Part shown: positions 22,597-34,070 of the stretch, piece after piece
Numbering within the stretch: the stretch's first letter is position 1
How the letters are laid out: every line of letters starts with the position of its first letter
Origin: Atherinomorus stipes
Lineage: Eukaryota > Chordata > Actinopteri > Atheriniformes > Atherinidae
DNA: 64,000 nt
Assembly: GCA_023101725.1 (NCBI GenBank)
Contig: JALJCO010012876.1
Span: 462,677-526,676, forward strand
Reading direction: 5' to 3'
Position numbers and translations under genes: made by a program
Notes under the pieces: model-generated
Database searches by the model: none
What the model saw: only the letters and a program-made list of their open reading frames with translations
What the model was told of the DNA's origin: nothing

Positions 22597-22705
22597 ATAC
22601 CCCCAGATGAGCTGGATAAAGTGGCCAAAGAAAGGGAAAGTCTGGGCATCTCTGTTTTAGCTGCTGCCCCATCAAGCGGAAGAAAATGGATAGATGGATG
22701 GATAT
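22597..22705 (+). mobile_element. LINE 3' end with GGATGGAT tail (RTE-type likely)
   Basis: CAGATGAGCTGGATAAAGTG, then GGCCAAAGAAAGGGAAAGTC, CTGGGCATCTCTG, CTGCTGCCCCATCAAGCGGA and AGAAAATGGATAGATGGATG. This order is the common 3' end of a fish non-LTR retrotransposon, likely of the RTE group, that terminates in a GATG microsatellite. Only about 110 bp survive, so the insertion is strongly 5'-truncated. No reverse-transcriptase frame is present. Confidence 0.75.
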
Positions 22706-23105
22706 CAGTAGTGAATTAACACAAACAGAAATGTGACATTATTTTACATTTTTGTTCATTTTCACATAACTTCCAGTGAATGCATACGACCCATTGATAG
22801 TTTGCTACTACTGTCTAAATTTTCTGACTTAAACCCTAAACAGGATGAAAAAAATTAGGGATGGTCCAACCTGATCCACTGGATCGGTATCGTCTTCGAT
22901 CCAAAATGGCCTCGGGTATCAGATTTATTTATTAGAACCTGTACAATCCAATCCGTAAATGTAAAGCTCAAACATTATCATATCTTCTTGCATATTTTGC
23001 ATGTCATGCCGCAACACAGGGGAACTGTCACCGTAGTTACCATGTGCATGTGTTTTTGTCACATGATCGAAAATGTGCAGAGCTGTAGTCATTTCTGCCA
23101 TGTGG

Positions 23106-23999
23106 AATTGACCTATGGCTAAACCACGCCCCCAAACGCGATGAGCCAATCACAGTGCGCACAGCTATCCCATACACTCGGACATTCTCTGCTTGAACGT
23201 CCATTGAAATGCATTGAAGTTAGTCTGTTTTTGTTCGTTTTTATGCGTTCTTTTTAGTTTAAAATGGTCAAACGGTGTACATGGGGTACATGCAACTCCG
23301 ACACTAGGTATCCTGAGAGGCTGGGTGACAGGGTGTATTTTTTTGCCTTTTACCAAGTCACATCAAGCCAAAGTTATGCTGCAGACCACAACATCAACTG
23401 AACGTGGATAAAATGAACAAGGATGTCTACATCTGTTCTGAGGTAAGGCAACATCGTATTCGAGGCAACATGTTGTCACTTTGCTTGAAAGAAATATGAA
23501 GTTACCTTCCCTAACGTTAGTTTAAGTTGGCTAACGCTAGCTAAACATGCTAGTTTTGGTACGTGGTAACGATACATAAGACGCTGTAGTGTAGTACAGG
23601 TGTGGTGTAGTAACGTGGATAATGACACGCCTCTGGCTTCCAAGCTGCAGCCAGACTGCTCCGCTGCCGTGGCTGTTTGATCAGTTTTTGTCAGAGGATC
23701 ACTTTTTGGCACGACAGCAGCCGTGCAGGAGTTTGTGCAAAAAACTGAGGGAGCGACACGAGTCACATTCCAGAGATTCACAGGCTGATTTCTACTCCCA
23801 GTTTAAGACTTCTGAACAATTTCTTTTTGTTTGTTTGTATTGTTTTTATGTTTTTTAATTTATCTCTTCATGGTCTCTCTGTCTGATCACGCGTCTGCTG
23901 TCCGTGTTGACAGCTGTCGTCTCCCGAGATGTCACATAGCGCCTGTCACCGAATGTTGTTTGTCCGAGTGAGTGGGTGTGGCTTAGCCATAGGTCAATT
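23106..23999 (+). mobile_element. inverted-repeat element carrying a THAP exon (P-like?)
   Basis: AATTGACCTATGGCTAA at 23106 continues ACCACGCCC, and the complement of the right end (to 23999) reads AATTGACCTATGGCTAA continuing GCCACACCC: 24 of 26 positions match. The 894-bp interior holds a THAP zinc-finger exon remnant at 23264-23442. THAP domains are the DNA-binding domains of P-element transposases, which suggests a P-like non-autonomous element, but no target duplication is visible and capture of a host exon is equally possible. Confidence 0.6.
23264..23442 (+). pseudogene. THAP zinc-finger domain, frameshifted first exon
   Basis: From ATG 23264 the frame gives MVKRCTWGTCNSDTRYPERL and runs 45 codons to a TGA. 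The Cys-x4-Cys pair and its setting match the start of a C2CH THAP domain. Beyond a frame change, codons in another frame read QLNVDKMNKDVYICSE and stop at AG/GTAAGG (23442/23443). The family continues CS-x-HF, so the third zinc cysteine is present and the histidine would come from a second exon that is not seen. The expected tryptophan region is lost at the frameshift. THAP domains bind DNA; this copy cannot make a whole one. Confidence 0.75.
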
Positions 24000-24553
24000 G
24001 CTTTACGCTAATGGAGGAGAAAAGTAAAACAGCTGAGTGCCATAACAGCTATGCACAACCTCACTTCTGGTAACATATTTTCCCTCTTTCTCTAGAGGGC
24101 CAGAAGTGCTGTTGAACATTGTTTTTAGATGTCAGTATCAAGCAAATTACATCCATTTATTAACAACTTTTAGAGTGACAAAAAGAATCAGATCGATGTT
24201 GGATCGGTATGGGCCGATCCTCAAGGCTTCTGTATCGGTATCGATATTGGATGTGAAAAAGTGTTATCGAGCCATCCCTAGAACAAATGCACAAACACAC
24301 GCATCTCTGGTGTTGCTGGAAATACGTACAAAATGTGTATAACTTTTTGTATGATAAGGTAGAAACAGCTAATGAGAATAGCTATGGGACCCACTCCTAA
24401 GCTAGACTGTTATAGCTTGGGAGTTTGGGAAAGCCATAGCTTGGGAAAGCCATACCACATGCAACCAAGAAAAGGTACAGTAAATTCAGCAACAAAGAAA
24501 TCAAACCATGAAATCTAAATCCAATAGAAAAACATACAAACACACTTATTTAT

Positions 24554-25007
24554 CAGGGGTGTAAATCATTAGTTTGATCAAAATATAATATGATATCGAT
24601 GCAGTGGATAGCGATTTGATGTTTGACGATATCTCAAATTCAGTCACAATTCGAATTTCAATTCAATTTCATTTTGAATCCACTGATTGATATGAAATGA
24701 TATGAAATAATATTACACGTAATAAAAAGGTCATTGTTTTTTTTAACATAACTGTGAGCTCCTATTTTGTTGAAAATGCATGTACAGTAGTAGAATCTCC
24801 TTGTGTCATATCTATCCACTATAACAAACATGTATTTTGTTGAAAGAATGTTGTATCAGAGGAACTTCAAAATGAAGCCATTTTCATAACAAAAGTGGGT
24901 TTTATATACATTTTTGGCTGATTTTGAGATTTTGGATTGATTTACAATCAATGCATCAATCGATATCAATGTATCGATATAGACTGATGCATTGTTATAA
25001 CCCTTTA
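24554..25007. mobile_element. hAT-like MITE with CGATAT-rich arms
   Basis: CAGGGGTGTAAATCA at 24554 begins a typical fish hAT-like MITE. Towards the right, TCGATATCAATGTATCGATA near 24960 and TTATAACCCTTTA near 24995-25007 are the decayed inverted counterpart. The interior is AT-rich without coding potential. No 8-bp duplication is recognisable, so the right boundary is approximate. Confidence 0.55.
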
Positions 25008-26004
25008 TGTCTCTGTGACACATCATTGAGACAGATCCTGAAAGAGCTCTCCCTCTCATGCTCATGGGATCACACAGAGTCCAATACAAAACATTAGCGG
25101 ATTGACACTATCACACTGGCTATCCAGCAGAGCCCCTTTCACACATAATTACAGGCTATCATTTCCCCCGCCAAGGGAACAGGTGCAGGGAGAGAGGGGG
25201 AAAAGCTAAGGCCCACTGTCTCCTTGGGCTTAGGGCCTTTTCCTGGCTCTGAGAGGCCTGTATTGACAGAGACAGAGGGGTGGACGCCAGCGCCAATAAA
25301 TCACTGCAAACGTGTAAATGCCACTGCATCACATTCCACTAAAGAACAGGAGGCCAAATGGCTACAAGTTCCTTTCTCTTTCTGTTTCTGTTGTTTTAAG
25401 GCTCCCACTCCCCAGCCTACCCACACACATATTATCCAATCCTGTTTTTTTAAACTCTCCCTCATCACACTCTCCCTTATTCATGCTCTCTGCTCCCCAA
25501 AGCAGCTAATAGCATAATTTGAGGAGGAATGTTCCTGGAGTTTCCTGTGAATTCTGCCATTAGTCATCCGAATGACCTCTCTGTTCCTCCCCTTTCCCTT
25601 CCTTGTCACTAACACGGCACAGTTTTGGAGCAATGTCTGCCTAGGGAAGAGGGGAAGCAAATATGAACCAGGGGTGAACAAAGCATGTGTGTCTTTTATA
25701 AAAATACACTGATGTAAAAATGTGTTTTCAAGGTTTGTGTGAATTTTCTTGTGAATTTGTTCACATTAATATCTGTGTCTCTATGAACTTCATGTTTTCT
25801 GTAAATATGAAAGAACAAGGTGCGTGCGCATGCGTGTGTTTGGGTGTATGGGTGTGTGTGTGAGCATGCTCACAGGGCAAAATCTCAGATGTGGTCCAGT
25901 GCTTATACCTAAGATACTAAGCTTTAAACTGGGAAAAGAAGAGAGGAACAAGGTGGACAGGGAGCACAGCATTCTTTTAAGGTCTGACAACTTTTCAGGA
26001 ATAA
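25008..26004. other. no gene; nothing recognised
   Basis: Mixed-composition DNA with a TG-rich stretch near 25820-25865. No exon, repeat family or RNA gene could be supported. Confidence 0.4.
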
Positions 26005-26494
26005 GGGCTGGAATATACTTGCAGCTGTCAACGTATCTGTGTATGCATCATGGGGCCCAATGTAAAAAGCATTACCAATGTACCTACAACACTTAGGTAG
26101 CACGCATTGACACGAAGTAACGTGTAATATTGATTTGAATGCTAGAAGGGCTCATACCCACAAACGCATGGACTCGAGGTCAGAGGTAAACACAATGGCA
26201 AGTTGTTTTGAAGGACATCTCTTGGACCTTGTCCGCAACTAACTGCATTTATATGATTTTTCCTCTTGTTGCACAATGATAAAAACAAGTGTCTTAATAG
26301 CTGGCAACAGATTGAAAATGTTTTGGGTGATGATGCTGCCCAGGAAACATGACTTTTCACAACTTTGGTGTCCATGCGCTGTGTATTACTTCGCAGGAAC
26401 CTCCAGTATTGAGTGTTTTGGCCACAACTTGCTACAGCAAGTATATTCACAGACGACGCAGACCGCTTGTGTGAACATTTTATTCACAGCAAGT
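26005..26494. mobile_element. decayed copy of the 19.4-kb Harbinger MITE
   Basis: GGGCTGGAATATACTTGC at 26005 follows TAA and matches the left end of the element at 19367. Collinear similarity continues through GCATCATGGGGCCCA, GAGGTCAGAGGTAAACACAA, CCTCCAGTATTGAGTGTTTT and TATTCACAGACGACGCAGAC to CACAGCAAGTA. Many CpG sites of the younger copy appear here as TG or CA. The MADF-like segment is recognisable (ASCFEGHLLDLVRN) but has a stop next. The last 12 or so bases of the right end are missing at the junction with the next MITE. Confidence 0.85.
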
Positions 26495-27050
26495 AAGGTA
26501 AAGTCTGGAGTTTTCCCCCTGAAAATAAACGCTAGACTTGTGTAAGTGAAATCCGGCTTAATCCGCATCTTTGGGCCTCTGCTTTCGTGTGGCGGCGAGT
26601 TTTGTTTGCAACTCCCCCTCCCCTGACTGTATATCGCATTTTCCTTTTGTTTTGGTGTATTCAGGATGTTTCTGGGTGGAGATTTTCTTGTTGTCTCCAG
26701 CCAATGACAGAGCTAAGGGCGTAGCGTTCTGTTCGGATAAACTTGTCGATTGGAGCAAACTTTTTTTTTTCTTTTTCTAAACGTTGACTGGATACCAGAC
26801 ACCAGATTCACTTGAATTCTCGATAAAAATGGCAGATGAAGTGAAGAAGAAGAAGTATTTTGCAGCAAAAAGAGATTTGGATATTGCAGACTTGAAAACC
26901 ATGGGTTAATTTGGTTTGGCTTTCACCCACTTTCTAGCTTTGAAGGAGAGGCTTCGGGCTGAAGAGTGATGTGATTAGCCTGAAGGGAGGGGCTCTGTTT
27001 GAATAGTGTTTACAAACAGAAACGGGGGAACCCTCCGGACTCTACCTTTA
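26495..27050. mobile_element. MITE with AAGGTA-AAGTCTGGAG ends
   Basis: AAGGTAAAGTCTGGAGTTTT and CCCCCTG at the left match the complement of the right end, AAGGTAGAGTCCGGAGGGTT and CCCCCGT: about 21 of 27 positions. The element begins exactly where the Harbinger copy breaks off. It holds a short frame from ATG 26829, with MADEVKKKKYFAAKRDLDIA, ending after 26 codons; I do not recognise it. Superfamily unassigned because no target duplication is clear. Confidence 0.65.
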
Positions 27051-29990
27051 AGATGTTGAACCCCATCATTTAAAATATTTGTTTAAGGACCTAATTTTGG
27101 TTATGAGTAAAGTTTAGTTTAAGGTTAGGGGTAAGCATCCAGTTGTAATGATTAGGGTTATTTTTTTGTGGTTATAAAATGAGCTCCTTGTAAACAATGG
27201 CTATGTCTCACATATATTGAAAATAAAAAACAAAGAATGTGCTTGTGTGTACGTTGCCTTACTGGGATCTTTTCCATTAAACACAATTTATTACCGTTAA
27301 ACAAAAGTTTTCATGGTGATTACCATGAGGATTAGGGTGCCACAATTAATCAAAGTTAATGCACAAACCTAAAAATAAGGAGAATGTAATTGCAGGAACT
27401 AGATATGTGTGTCTGCATCATGGTACTCATGAAATAGAGATGTACTAACGGCAGACAGTAACCAAGGAAGTGAAAGAAAGCTTGAGTCACCAGTACTGCC
27501 ACCATGGTAGCTAAAATCACTTGTTTATGTTCCTTTCAGCTCTAATAACCAGAGGAATTATTTGCTTTCACAGTGCAGTCACTTTTCCAGCTGCCTGTCT
27601 GTACAAGATTTATTTGGACTGATTAGACAACAGTATCATAAGGAGAATGGGGTTGCTATCTTGTGCAATTACATGCATACAAACATCCTTGTCTGGGATA
27701 AACTGGCCTTTGCTTTTGGGAGTGCAATTAGTGTTCAGGGAGTAAAACCAAGGGCAGCTTTCTGAAAAGCAAACACAAATTTAACTCCAGATGATGCAAC
27801 ATTTGCTGAATCTGGATGAAGATTTGAGAATATGAAACCAATTATTTCCAAATGAGATTTGGACAGACTGAGTTAGGGTTGTAGCAGATGTTTTCATAAC
27901 TTATGACTGACTTTGAATAGGATTATAATTAGCAGCTCCACTCAAGTTTGTCCAGTATAATCCTCAATGGAACAGGTAATTGGCAGACCTTGTTTCTTTA
28001 CCCTTAAATATTTATGTTAAAATCATCGGATCATTGGTTTCATATTGTACCAGATTGCAAGATGCATAAAGGATGTTTGAATCAACCAAATATACTGGAA
28101 TCAGCTGACTGAAACTATTCAAACAATCTGTAGCAGATGGCTACTTGAGTATATCAGACGTGTACGTCACATCACAGCCTCCATATTAATCAGATAAACC
28201 ATGAGGCTCCTCAGTCGCATAGAACAAAGTCTTTACCTATTCCTACTCTCCTCCCGTCCTCCATCCCAACACCCTGAGCCTCTGCACCTCCACTTTCTCC
28301 AGCCCCCCCTCCACACATACATCAAAGGCCATCAATCTCCCACAGTACAGGGGGAAAGGCAAATATTTAGAGAAGGACTGAGCCCCCATAAATCTGTAGT
28401 AGGAGAGAGAGGGAGAACATGATACCCACCCTGTTCCTCCAAACCCTCACCCCCTCTACCATCGTCAAAGTCCCTCGGCAGTCCTTCTTGATGGCTGGAG
28501 GAAGCCCTGGGAGGCCACAGGAACCAGAGAGGAAAAGAGGAGGAGGACTGTGGCAACACCGGTGAGGAACATGATAGAGATTAAGAAATAAAATTAAAGA
28601 GAAAAACCCCACCCACTACCATTCAGTAAAGACACACACTCTTAAAGAAAAACAGACTCTGACACACAGAAAGGGGGCTCACACACATATAATACGTGGA
28701 CACAGTGGTGGGACTCCTCTTCTTGATTTACTACAACTCTCGGTTCCACTCGAGTGAGACTCTAGAATATTAGCAAGTATTTATGTCCTTTTTTATTTGA
28801 AAACAATATAGCTTTCAGCAATAAAGAAAGGAACGCTGCACTGATAGGTCAGGGTTGGGAGGTCACTGGGAGAGTAAATTGGGGGCAGATGAGATGCTTA
28901 ACAAAGTGAAGCTAGCCTCTAAAAAAACCTGCTTGGGTAGAGAATGAAGGTTGTTGCTCCTCAGCAGCTTAAGGGGTATGGGGGGAGCCATGCATACGGA
29001 CAAACAAAGCTATTAATCTACTGTCTGAGAGATGGGGTTGTCATTGAAAAATCCAGCACAAAGCTGAACGCTTCTACTATAGAATCAAGTAGTAGCACAC
29101 AGAGTAAAGTACTTGAAGCACTTATGTGTTTCCTGCATGCCTTTACTTTTAGGGAGGCTGAATTCAATTCAACATAGTTACATTAAGATATAAAGAAGCA
29201 CAAATTAAACAGATGCACTTGCTCTTTTAAGAATAAAATGAAAAGTAAGTTGTTAAATGTTGACAAGGCTAAATTAACAGCATTAAAGCATCTCACACTG
29301 CAGCCAATGTGTTTCTGTTTAACAAAATTCTAAGAGGACATAGCCACATTAAAGAAAATGTCCCCTGCTGACAGCTGTCAGGGAAGTACGAGGGATTTAA
29401 GGAGCTTTGCTATGCCCCAACTGGCTAAGCAGTAGTCCCAGGAGAGAAGGGTATTGATCCCTTGGCAGAATATTCAACCTGCTCCCATGACAGACTAGTT
29501 GATTGACTTTTTGGTCCCGCTGGGGTGAAACACATGCAGACAAAAACACATAAATGCCTTAACATCAAAGAGCTTGATCATCTGTAATAATGGATTTCAC
29601 ATGTGAAGTTAAACCATTTGCTTTTAAACAAGCATACACAATACAGTACAGGATACGAACATATCTCACAAACGAACAAACACCTTTTTTTCACTTGTCA
29701 CCTCCACAGTTGCCATATTCATGAGTGGGATCTGCACAGAGCTGCATTATCATGACCCAGCTCCTGCCTTTGTTCTGGCCTTTGTTGGCTTTCCTGCCTG
29801 CCACTGTCTCAGTCAAATGTCACATCTCTGTAGACGCAGTACTTCGAGCATCAGTGTCAATAATCAGACATACAACATTATGGAAGCCAGAGGACCCCTC
29901 AGCACAAGACACATTTAAGCATTTTTATATGTGTGGCTTGGTGCTTTGTTTCTACAGCTTTTCAATCTATGCCTGACCACAATTTTTAAT
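27051..29990. other. no gene; single-copy-looking DNA with one palindromic site
   Basis: Apart from the CTGACAGCTGTCAG palindrome (listed separately), nothing is recognised. 28380-28560 is purine/pyrimidine-skewed and gives long but low-complexity frames that I do not accept as coding. Confidence 0.4.
29368..29381. promoter_or_regulatory. perfect TGACAGCTGTCA palindrome (MEIS/TGIF-type site)
   Basis: CTGACAGCTGTCAG is a 14-bp perfect palindrome. It contains TGACAG in both orientations around a CAGCTG E-box. TGACAGCTGTCA is the known paired binding site of TALE homeodomain proteins of the MEIS/TGIF type, and CAGCTG can bind bHLH factors. A single site by itself does not show an enhancer. Confidence 0.4.
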
Positions 29991-29993
29991 CTA

Positions 29994-30055
29994 CCCCCCC
30001 CCCCCCCCCTCCTCCAAAATAATAATAAAAAAAAAAAAAATATATATATATATAT
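29994..30055 (+). repeat. C16, A14 and (TA)n low-complexity cluster
   Basis: Sixteen consecutive C, then TCCTCC, AATAAT units, about fourteen A and about seven TA units. Homopolymers of this length are prone to slippage and sequencing error, so exact counts here should be treated with caution. Confidence 0.9.
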
Positions 30056-31998
30056 ACCTCTTCCTCTTTCATGTTCTTTCCCCTCAATAAATAGTGTATT
30101 TCCTGGTTGACTCTAATTTGGATATCAGTCTTAAAAAGTAATGAAAAATCTGATCTTTGACATGTTTAGTTTTAAAGCAATTAGGGTTTTTCTTTCCAGT
30201 CTGCTCTGTTGGCAAACCCTCCATTGGTTGATGTTTGCACTCTGTCATTGCCCCTTCAATTTGTTTCCTATTTTTTTTTAAATGCCCACATGCAAACATG
30301 CACTAGATATGCTTGGGGAGGACAAAGGTATGGGATGTGCTGGCAATGGGCACCTAATTGCTTCTTACTGATCCAAATAGTACATCAGAGGCAGCAGCAC
30401 TTCAGTGGACCTCAGACGAGATCTGCTACACTGGGTCTGTTCATTACCCTGCTGACCCCCCAGCTCGACCCCTCATATGCACACATATTACGAACACACC
30501 TCCACCCCCTTCACCTACCCATACTTATTGTCTCTGGGGTTTAATTGGGGCGAGGTTCTCCATTGTGAACGGGCTCAATGGCTGTGGAGGGCTCCATTGT
30601 GGGGCTGAATGAGGGCAGGAGTGTTCATTAGGTGAGTCTCTGAATAAGGCCTTCTGGAGGTAGGGTACTGAGAGTAGGGGGCTGCCTGGGACCTCCGGAG
30701 TGGGTGAAACTACGCGCTCTCTCCTCTTCTCTCTTCACCTTTCTTCTTTCTTTGCCTCTCATCTCCTTTCCTCTCCTCTGCTCTGCTTCCCTGCTCCTCT
30801 CCTCTTGTCTCCTTCTCTCAACAGCCTGACGCTTGGCCCTGAAAGGCAGCGGCTGCATTTGTTGGAAAGACAGTCTTTGTCTGTGGCTGAAGAATGAATT
30901 GCAGGAGAGCAGAGCAAGAAGGATCAAAGACAGACTGCAGAATTGCAAGGACCACCTCTTCTGATGGAAGGAGAAAGAGAACCAATGACCCTTTGCCTGA
31001 GAGAAGTTTCACTATTCCTCTGTCTGCATTTGGATCTCATTCCACACTAATGATCTTCACTGAAATACTTGAAGAAACACTGATGTAAAAGTGATACTTC
31101 ACTAATGCCTGTTGGGAATATTCTTTACCCTTTCTCTTCCAGGGTATTCTTTCAGCTGTGGGGCAAAACCTGGACTGATGGGTTCCTCCTCTGGGATACT
31201 CAAGGTTCTACCAGCTAGACCACCCTGCAATAGTGGAAATGATCAATAAGCCATCAGCTTGGGCTGAATATGAACTTCTGAAAGAGAACTGTAGAAGTAA
31301 AGAAAAAGATTGGCTGCCTCTGCTGTGATTAAACCAAAGGCTATATTGAAAAAAAAAAAAACTACAAAATAAGCACTCATTGCTGTATACTGGTATACTG
31401 TAACTGATATAAAATCTGAAGGAAAGGAAGCAGGTGGCCATTTCAGCACACTGTTTCACTGCTGGAATTGGCAGCCTTAACACTTAATACACACAACCAG
31501 GCTGCAGACACAGAGCTACAAAATAAAGGAGTTATAACTCTGCTTTTTCCACCCGTTTTCTTCTGTTGCCTTTTGTGAAAGGTTGCTGAAAATTAAACAT
31601 ATTTAAAATCAAATTAAAAGAGAAAATTACATATATTAAGAAATTATCTTCAAATTTTCAATTTAGCATCAAAAAGACACAATTTGCTTTCAATATGGCC
31701 ATGAAGGAAACCTTTTAATGTCAAAATTCAACGCCAATGTTTGTTTGTACTTTTCTCAATCCAGACTTTTGTACTAAAACATTTGAGCTGCTATGGAGCT
31801 GACAGCTTTTGGCAGACCACCCTCCGCCAGTCCTCAAGCTTCTGCCACTGGCTGAGCGCTCTGTTGTGAGCATGGCGTGCAGTTGGATGATGTCTGTGTA
31901 ACAAACTCGACTTTCACACTGACCAGAGCCCCTTCACCTACTCCCTGCCCAGCCGCTGATGTCATTATCCCTGTGCCACACACACCCACGCGCACACC

Positions 31999-32032
<34 letters not shown>

Positions 32033-33221
32033 CCAACGCATGGAACGTCTCTGCTCTTCCACTCTCCCTTAGCCACTACCTTCCGCTGTTTACATTTCTC
32101 TTACTACCCAAAAAACAATACCAGACATCTTGTTCACCACACTGAACACACACATGTATAAATACAGGCCCAAACTCACGCTTAATGCTAATCTGACATC
32201 ATCAGAGAAGTGTGTAGGGTTACACTGGCTTATGTGTACACACAGAGCCAAGCCTTGGAACTGTTTTCCCTACCACACACAAACACATATTACTTCTCCT
32301 TAACAAGGGTGCGTTCAGGTTTCTGAAACAGGATGATTCATCTGCGTCTCAGCCCCACTCTGCAGCTCCCTGACTTCAAACACTCTGCTTTTCTCTCCTC
32401 TCCAGCTTTGACAGTATTTATTTTTCTGTCTGAGCAGCTCACATAAGCTCTTGCATGGACAACATAGTGTCAGCCTTCTGCTCAGGTTGTCACGAAGATC
32501 TCTGCACACCAGGACAAGTCAACTACAGGTGTGAACACAAATGCATTCTCGGCGCAGTACAGTATATGCATTCCCTTCCTAAGCTGCTCTGGTTTATATG
32601 TGGTAACTTACAGGTGTTTGGCTTATGGTCATGTTTGTGACATTCATTTGAAAGACCAATGGCAAACCTGATACACAGTGAAAGGGCCTGTGGATGTGGG
32701 CCTCTGTTCTAAGTCCCTGGTGACGGTCTCATGTCCCTTCCTGTTTAGCCTGGGCGTCTGCCCCACATAAACACTCTGGGGCCTCGTCTGCTTCAGCATT
32801 TAATGAGGACATATGAATTTGAAGAACAAGAGTCATGGTTTCAATCCCCCATAGAAAGTCACCTCAGTAAACAGGCTGGCTAAAAACCTGACAGGGTGTG
32901 GGCTGTCGTGGAGCAGTGATCCTTAACCTAACCACCCCCCCACCCCCAACCCCCAAACTAAACTCACCTTTTCATCTTACCTTAAAGATACCCAATGGAC
33001 TTACCTTTAAACAAACATGGTTAGATTGTTGTTATATTCGACATTTCTCACATAAATATAAAGTGTATGTCTTCAAAAATGGAAAGAATTGGCCTCGTTA
33101 TTATTCAATATTTTTCCAGTGGACAGGAAATCTTTCGAAACTATGTTTTAGATGCATTTCTCTCTTTTAATATTTCTAAACTTCATAAGTTGCAGCCTTT
33201 TTGAAACTGTTATTTTTCAGT
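30056..33221. other. no gene; pyrimidine tract and CA microsatellite
   Basis: 30717-30815 is an almost pure C/T tract (CTCTCCTCTTCTCTC type). On the minus strand it makes a long Arg/Glu/Lys-rich frame that is an artefact of composition. The CA microsatellite at 31974-32030 is listed separately. 32931-32952 is C-rich. No exon is supported. Confidence 0.4.
31974..32030 (+). repeat. (CA)n microsatellite
   Basis: A degenerate start with CCCACGCGCACACCCG leads into about 14 uninterrupted CA units at 32001-32029. Likely polymorphic. The minus-strand MCVCVCVC frame is simply its translation. Confidence 0.95.
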
Positions 33222-33740
33222 TTAAAGGTACAATGTGTACGAATTACAGACATCTAGTGGTAAAAATGCATACAGCAATGGCTTCATATGCTATGCACTG
33301 ATGTGGATGTACGGTGGCCGTCAGCAGCCAAAATTCTCGCACACATAAAGATGCTTTCATCTGTGAGTGGATCCAGTGGTCTCAGGTGTAGCTATGTCCG
33401 TACTATAAGTAACTACTTTCAATGTCTTTTAAGGCATGACTTGTACAAAATAGTCTCTAACTCCCATTAAGCAAAGCTGGTACAGCAGTTTTAAAGTTCA
33501 GAGGGTTCTCACTTCACACACATTGTTTTGTCCATTCAGGTACACAGTAGTAAAAATGGTTAAACAAGTATGGCAGCCTCTATGTGGACCCACAGCAAGT
33601 AGATATAAATTACTCATTCTCAGAAAATAAACATACAACAGCTATTCTAGTGACGTGATTGCACATCAATAAAAACACAGTTTTGAATTATTACAGTTTT
33701 CTGCCATTGGCCTTTGTTTTTGTTACACACTAAACCTTTA
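33222..33740. mobile_element. MITE with TAAAGGT-TGTGTA ends
   Basis: TTAAAGGTACAATGTGTACG at 33222 and the complement of the right end, TAAAGGTTTAGTGTGTAACA at 33721-33740, are imperfect inverted repeats. The next words on the left, GACATCTAGTGG, are typical of a very common teleost repeat. The interior is noncoding. Superfamily and target duplication not resolved. Confidence 0.65.
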
Positions 33741-34070
33741 TTTTAAAACAGTATCAGTGCAGTGTTGGGGCTTTATATGATCTTCATTACTTATTTTGTC
33801 AAAAATAAAAACAAAAACAAACAAGCAAGGATGTTAGCAAGCAGCCCCAGTGCTATGGGTGGCCCCGGCAGGTAACCCTTTCACAAATCAGGCCATCCCG
33901 TTCCCCAATTTATTTCAAAAAGTCTACTTTTAAATATTATTTACATTAATAACTATTTAGTAGTTATTGTTAAAATGTTACTAACTTTTAAGTATAATTG
34001 GTTTCTGTGTGTGATTTCTTTTTTTCTTTTTCTTTTTTTGGTCGTTGGAAAAAAAAAAAAAAACGTTGGA
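33741..34070. other. no gene; AT-rich
   Basis: AT-rich spacer ending in T-rich and A-rich homopolymers (34018-34063). Nothing else recognised. Confidence 0.4.

Larger units (their letters stand above)
22856..24280. mobile_element. hAT-like element with TAGGGATGG ends, containing another element
   Basis: TAGGGATGG at 22856 and its complement CCATCCCTA at 24272-24280 form the ends. Both arms contain GATCGG and GGTATCG words, as in the widespread fish hAT family with repeated CGATA motifs. Flanking octamers AAAAAAAT and GAACAAAT agree at 6 of 8 positions, acceptable for an old 8-bp duplication. The central 23106-23999 block has its own inverted ends and is described separately. Confidence 0.7.

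Noticed and set aside
28332..28612. Overlapping 75-81 codon minus-strand frames
   Set aside because: Skewed purine/pyrimidine composition, no recognisable motif, frames overlap each other.
30628..30948. 106-codon minus-strand Arg/Glu-rich frame
   Set aside because: It is the translation of a C/T-rich tract on the plus strand; low-complexity composition keeps it free of stops. No domain or splice context.
31834..32025. Cys/Val-rich minus-strand frame
   Set aside because: Product of the CA microsatellite.
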